A stretch of DNA of 7,333 nt from positions 1 through 7,333 of the forward strand of contig JAFOGE010000225.1 of the NCBI GenBank assembly GCA_017386965.1, written 5' to 3'. Within the stretch, counting starts at the first letter, position 1, and every line of letters begins with the position of its first letter. The translations under genes and the position numbers were made by a program. Under the pieces are notes generated by a model. That model was not told the DNA's origin and did not search any database. It saw nothing but the letters and a program-made list of their open reading frames with translations. Below are positions 5,380 to 7,333 of the stretch, piece after piece. The DNA is from Clostridia bacterium. Lineage in GTDB: Bacteria > Bacillota > Clostridia > Oscillospirales > CAG-272.

Positions 5380-6240
5380 ATGGTACAAGAGGTATATGCC
5401 GACCTCTACGTCTTGATCAATTTTGGGATGGATCTGCTCTGTCTGATGATCACCTCTGCGCTCCTGCATCTTCCCGCAAGACAGATGCGCGTCCTCCTGG
5501 CGGCGGGAGCGGGAGGATGCTACGCACTCCTGTCACTCCTCCTTTGCCCTCCCGGCGTTGTCGGGTTTCTGACAGATCTCTTGGCCGCTCCCCTGCTTTG
5601 CGCCATCGCGTTTGCTTCCAAAAAAGACGGGATATTCCGTCTTTTTCGCATTACGTGTGCCTATTTTCTGACATCCGCCATCCTCGGAGGTGTCATGACT
5701 GCGCTCTACTCCTTCCTCAACCGTCTGCAGCTTCCGCTGGATAGCCTGCAGGGGGACGGCCTTTCGGTATGGAGCTTTGCTCTCCTGAGCGCGGCGGCAG
5801 GCCTTGCCACCCTCAAGGGCGGAAAATGCTTCGGGTTTTCCGCAAGGAAGCGCTTCGTCCGGATTGAGGCAAGCATCTTCGGGAAGGCGATTTCCCTGCG
5901 CGCCCTGCTCGATTCGGGAAATCTTTTGCAGGATCCCTTGAGTGGAAGAAACGTGATCGTTGCCGACCGCCGCGCTCTGCAGGAGGCGCTCCCGCGCAGA
6001 CTGCTTGAGGCAGATACGCAGGAAAAGCTGACCGACCTGCTTTCCGATCACGAATTGGCAAGAAGGATCCGACTGATCCCTATACATACCGCCGCCGGAG
6101 AGGGTCTGCTCCCCGCCGTCATTCCGGATTCTCTTACGGTGACCGAGCAACGTGGGGAGCGTGCGACGGATCACCTCATTGCGATCTCGGATCTTGGAGC
6201 ACGTGCGCGTGATTTTGACGCCGTAATGCCGGATCACTGA
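5380..6240 (+). CDS. spoIIGA: SpoIIGA, sporulation sigma-E factor processing peptidase
   Basis: SpoIIGA is the membrane aspartic protease that cleaves pro-sigma-E in the mother cell after asymmetric septation, when signalled by SpoIIR from the forespore. The 286-residue product has the expected layout: an N-terminal part with about five hydrophobic helices (roughly 5-27, 37-56, 59-79, 87-111 and 128-146) and a cytoplasmic C-terminal protease domain. The catalytic motif is RALLDSGNLLQDPLSGRNVIVAD (174-196), with D178 matching the catalytic Asp183 of B. subtilis. RLIPIHTAAGEGLLPAVIPD (231-250) follows, another typical block. It is slightly shorter than the B. subtilis protein (309). The frame is open from ATG 5338, but that codon overlaps the -10 box. 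ATG 5380, with GGAG 10 nt upstream, gives the family's usual MVxEVYxDLYxLxNFxMDLL opening. Its partner sigE follows after 67 bp on the same strand. Confidence 0.95.
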   Translation: MVQEVYADLYVLINFGMDLLCLMITSALLHLPARQMRVLLAAGAGGCYALLSLLLCPPGVVGFLTDLLAAPLLCAIAFASKKDGIFRLFRITCAYFLTSAILGGVMTALYSFLNRLQLPLDSLQGDGLSVWSFALLSAAAGLATLKGGKCFGFSARKRFVRIEASIFGKAISLRALLDSGNLLQDPLSGRNVIVADRRALQEALPRRLLEADTQEKLTDLLSDHELARRIRLIPIHTAAGEGLLPAVIPDSLTVTEQRGERATDHLIAISDLGARARDFDAVMPDH

Positions 6241-6291
6241 CCCTTGGCGCAGTGACCCCAAAAAACGACCGTGATCGGATCTTCGCCGATC
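6235..6291 (+). other. Small hairpins in the spoIIGA-sigE gap
   Basis: The junction holds TCACTG/CAGTGA (6234-6239 and 6250-6255), overlapping the spoIIGA stop, and GATCGG/CCGATC (6273-6278 and 6286-6291) around a 7-nt loop. The latter ends directly before the sigE ribosome binding site GGAAAGGA (6292-6299). Neither is followed by a T run, so they are not terminators. A modest effect on sigE translation is possible but unproven. Confidence 0.3.
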
Positions 6292-6307
6292 GGAAAGGAT
6301 AGCATAG

Positions 6308-7003
6308 ATGGATATTTTCCAAAAAATACATCACTGCCTTGCCACTCGCAAGGGAGGAAACGCACTTTTTTACATCAACGGGCCGGATATACTTCCCTCC
6401 CCTCTCTCTCCCGAGAAGGAGGCGGAATGCATTGCACATTTGGACGAGGAGTATTACCGCACGCGCCTCGTGGAGCATAATCTGCGCCTGGTGGTCTATA
6501 TTGCCAAGCGATTTGAAAGCACGGGTACGGGAATCGAGGATCTGATCTCGATCGGAACAGTGGGCTTGATCAAGGCAATCAACACCTTTCGGGCGGATAA
6601 GAGCATCAAGCTGGCGACCTATGCCTCGCGCTGCATCGAAAACGAGATTCTGATGTATATTCGAAAGCGAAGCGGACAGCGCTGCGAGGTATCTATTGAT
6701 GAGCCGCTGAACGTGGACTGGGACGGCAACGAGCTATTGCTCTCGGACGTTCTCGGAAGCGAGGAGGATACGGTATCCTACGAGCTGGAGATGCGTGAGG
6801 AGCGGCGCGTGGTACGCGATGCCGTGGCCTGCCTGGAGCCACGGGAGCGAGAGCTGATCGAGCTACGATACGGACTGCGAAGCGGCGCAGAGATGACGCA
6901 GAAAGAGGTTGCCGACCTGCTCGGTATCTCGCAATCCTACATATCCCGCCTGGAAAAACGCATCCTCGCCGGCCTGCGCGAAAGCATCGCCGGAAAACTA
7001 TAG
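6308..7003 (+). CDS. sigE: RNA polymerase sporulation sigma factor SigE, made as a pro-protein
   Basis: SigE directs early mother-cell transcription during sporulation. The 231-residue protein follows the B. subtilis SigE pattern almost block for block: NLRLVVYIAKRFE (58-70), region 2.2 GIEDLISIGTVGLIKA (75-90), region 2.3/2.4 KLATYASRCIENEILMYIRK (101-120), and the linker SIDEPLNVDWDGNELLLSDVLG (129-150), a hallmark of SigE. Region 4 includes the helix-turn-helix TQKEVADLLGISQSYISRLEKRI (197-219). The N-terminus is the pro-sequence: FYINGPDILPSPLS (21-34) aligns with YYIGGSEALPPPLS, placing SpoIIGA cleavage at about F21/Y22. That pro-sequence is about 21 residues instead of 27 and less basic. 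The start is firm: TAG is the in-frame codon directly before ATG 6308, and AAAGGA lies about 8-9 nt upstream. It is co-transcribed with spoIIGA. The usual next gene, sigG, does not follow. Confidence 0.97.
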   Translation: MDIFQKIHHCLATRKGGNALFYINGPDILPSPLSPEKEAECIAHLDEEYYRTRLVEHNLRLVVYIAKRFESTGTGIEDLISIGTVGLIKAINTFRADKSIKLATYASRCIENEILMYIRKRSGQRCEVSIDEPLNVDWDGNELLLSDVLGSEEDTVSYELEMREERRVVRDAVACLEPRERELIELRYGLRSGAEMTQKEVADLLGISQSYISRLEKRILAGLRESIAGKL

Positions 7004-7013
7004 AAAAAGGAAC

Positions 7014-7046
7014 CTGCCCGAAAAGCCAAATCGGCATTTCGGGCAG
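7014..7046. terminator. Hairpin between convergent sigE and the right-edge ORF, probably a bidirectional terminator
   Basis: CTGCCCGAAA (7014-7023) pairs perfectly with TTTCGGGCAG (7037-7046); after one A-A mismatch, GCC/GGC extend the stem around a 5-nt loop. On the minus strand it is followed within 4 nt by CCTTTTTC, a fair U-tract. On the plus strand only TCCTTA follows, so termination of sigE may be less efficient. It starts 10 bp after the sigE stop. Confidence 0.75.
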
Positions 7047-7124
7047 TCCTTATCGACGAGGGCATAAAAAGCAGCTTCTCACGCCGCCTGTAAGTATGAG
7101 CAAGAATATAAAACGGTGCAGAGT
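7047..7124. other. Short intergenic stretch with no recognised feature
   Basis: This is the 78 bp between the hairpin and the stop of the right-edge ORF. I see no ribosome binding site with an open frame, no RNA gene and no convincing promoter. Confidence 0.6.
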
Positions 7125-7313
7125 TCAATAACCGATATCCTCGATCAACTCAACCAGTTCATAGACAAGCTCCTTGTCCCCGGGCAACTCTTCCAACAAT
7201 GCCAAGACCTCCGAAAGTTTTTGAACTGCATGTTCGGCTGCACAACGTGTGTTTTTGTACTCTTCATTCAATGGCATATTCGTCATATGCTGCTCGATTT
7301 CCATTTTCATCAT
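7125..7313 (-). CDS. Small acidic helical protein of unknown function, 5' end uncertain
   Basis: From ATG 7313 this frame encodes 62 residues, beginning MMKMEIEQHM. The second half, AAEHAVQKLSEVLALLEELPGDKELVYELVELIEDI, looks like two amphipathic, Leu/Glu-rich helices joined by LPGD, as in small helical-bundle or coiled-coil proteins. It is strongly acidic, with no signal peptide or membrane helix. Its base composition looks more AT-rich than the neighbouring spo genes. The frame stays open to the window edge (ITGELE before the first Met), and the ribosome binding site before ATG 7313 is weak (GGTGAG, 6 nt), so the real gene may start outside the window. It converges on sigE and shares the hairpin at 7014-7046. 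I do not recognise the family. The lack of a motif and the short length leave a real chance that it is not translated. Confidence 0.5.
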   Translation of the reverse strand: MMKMEIEQHMTNMPLNEEYKNTRCAAEHAVQKLSEVLALLEELPGDKELVYELVELIEDIGY

Positions 7314-7333
7314 TTCCAGCTCACCGGTAATGG

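Noticed and set aside
5533..6261. 242-codon minus-strand open frame opposite spoIIGA
   Set aside because: It is antisense to SpoIIGA, which has the DSGN protease motif and five hydrophobic helices.
1..7333. CRISPR array, tRNA/rRNA, insertion sequence, prophage or defence genes
   Set aside because: No regularly spaced repeats, cloverleaf sequences, transposase or integrase motifs, or toxin-antitoxin or nuclease motifs were seen on either strand.

Overview
The window comes from an endospore-forming member of the Bacillota, most probably the class Clostridia. The direct evidence is the adjacent pair spoIIGA and sigE, encoding the pro-sigma-E processing protease and the mother-cell sigma factor, found only in endospore formers and their relatives. 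Strong AGGAGG-type ribosome binding sites, AT-rich intergenic regions with TATAAT boxes, a CUT1-type sugar ABC ATPase and PlsY fit this. Coding regions have roughly balanced base composition.

Layout, left to right. (1) 1-705, minus strand: the N-terminal 235 residues of a CUT1/UgpC-MalK-type ABC ATPase whose C-terminus lies beyond the window. (2) 764-1516, minus: an RDD-family membrane protein with its own extended -10 promoter, phased A-tracts upstream of that promoter, and a leader of about 120 nt that could fold to hide its ribosome binding site. (3) 1751-1790: a hairpin terminator. (4) 1804-5147, minus: a tightly packed four-gene unit transcribed leftward from a promoter at about 5213. 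It encodes an M24 aminopeptidase, PlsY (glycerol-3-phosphate acyltransferase), a Methyltransf_32-type SAM methyltransferase and a small unrecognised protein. Its gene junctions are 12 bp apart, ATGA-overlapping and 9 bp apart. (5) 5148-5379: a divergent control region. Its rightward half looks like the classical spoIIG promoter, with a perfect Spo0A box and a stretched spacer between -35 and -10. (6) 5380-7003, plus: spoIIGA and sigE. (7) 7014-7046: a hairpin between convergent genes, followed by a small unrecognised minus-strand ORF at the right edge (7125-7313), which may continue beyond the window.

Working together: the membrane-bound aspartic protease SpoIIGA removes the pro-peptide of SigE after asymmetric division, and Spo0A~P probably switches the pair on. 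The leftward unit is housekeeping: phospholipid synthesis, peptide turnover and a methyltransferase. I see no tRNA, rRNA, CRISPR array, insertion sequence or phage gene. No stretch over 300 bp lacks a gene. I find no wholly new system. The most interesting material is regulatory: the spoIIG-like promoter, the RDD leader, and the absence of sigG directly after sigE.
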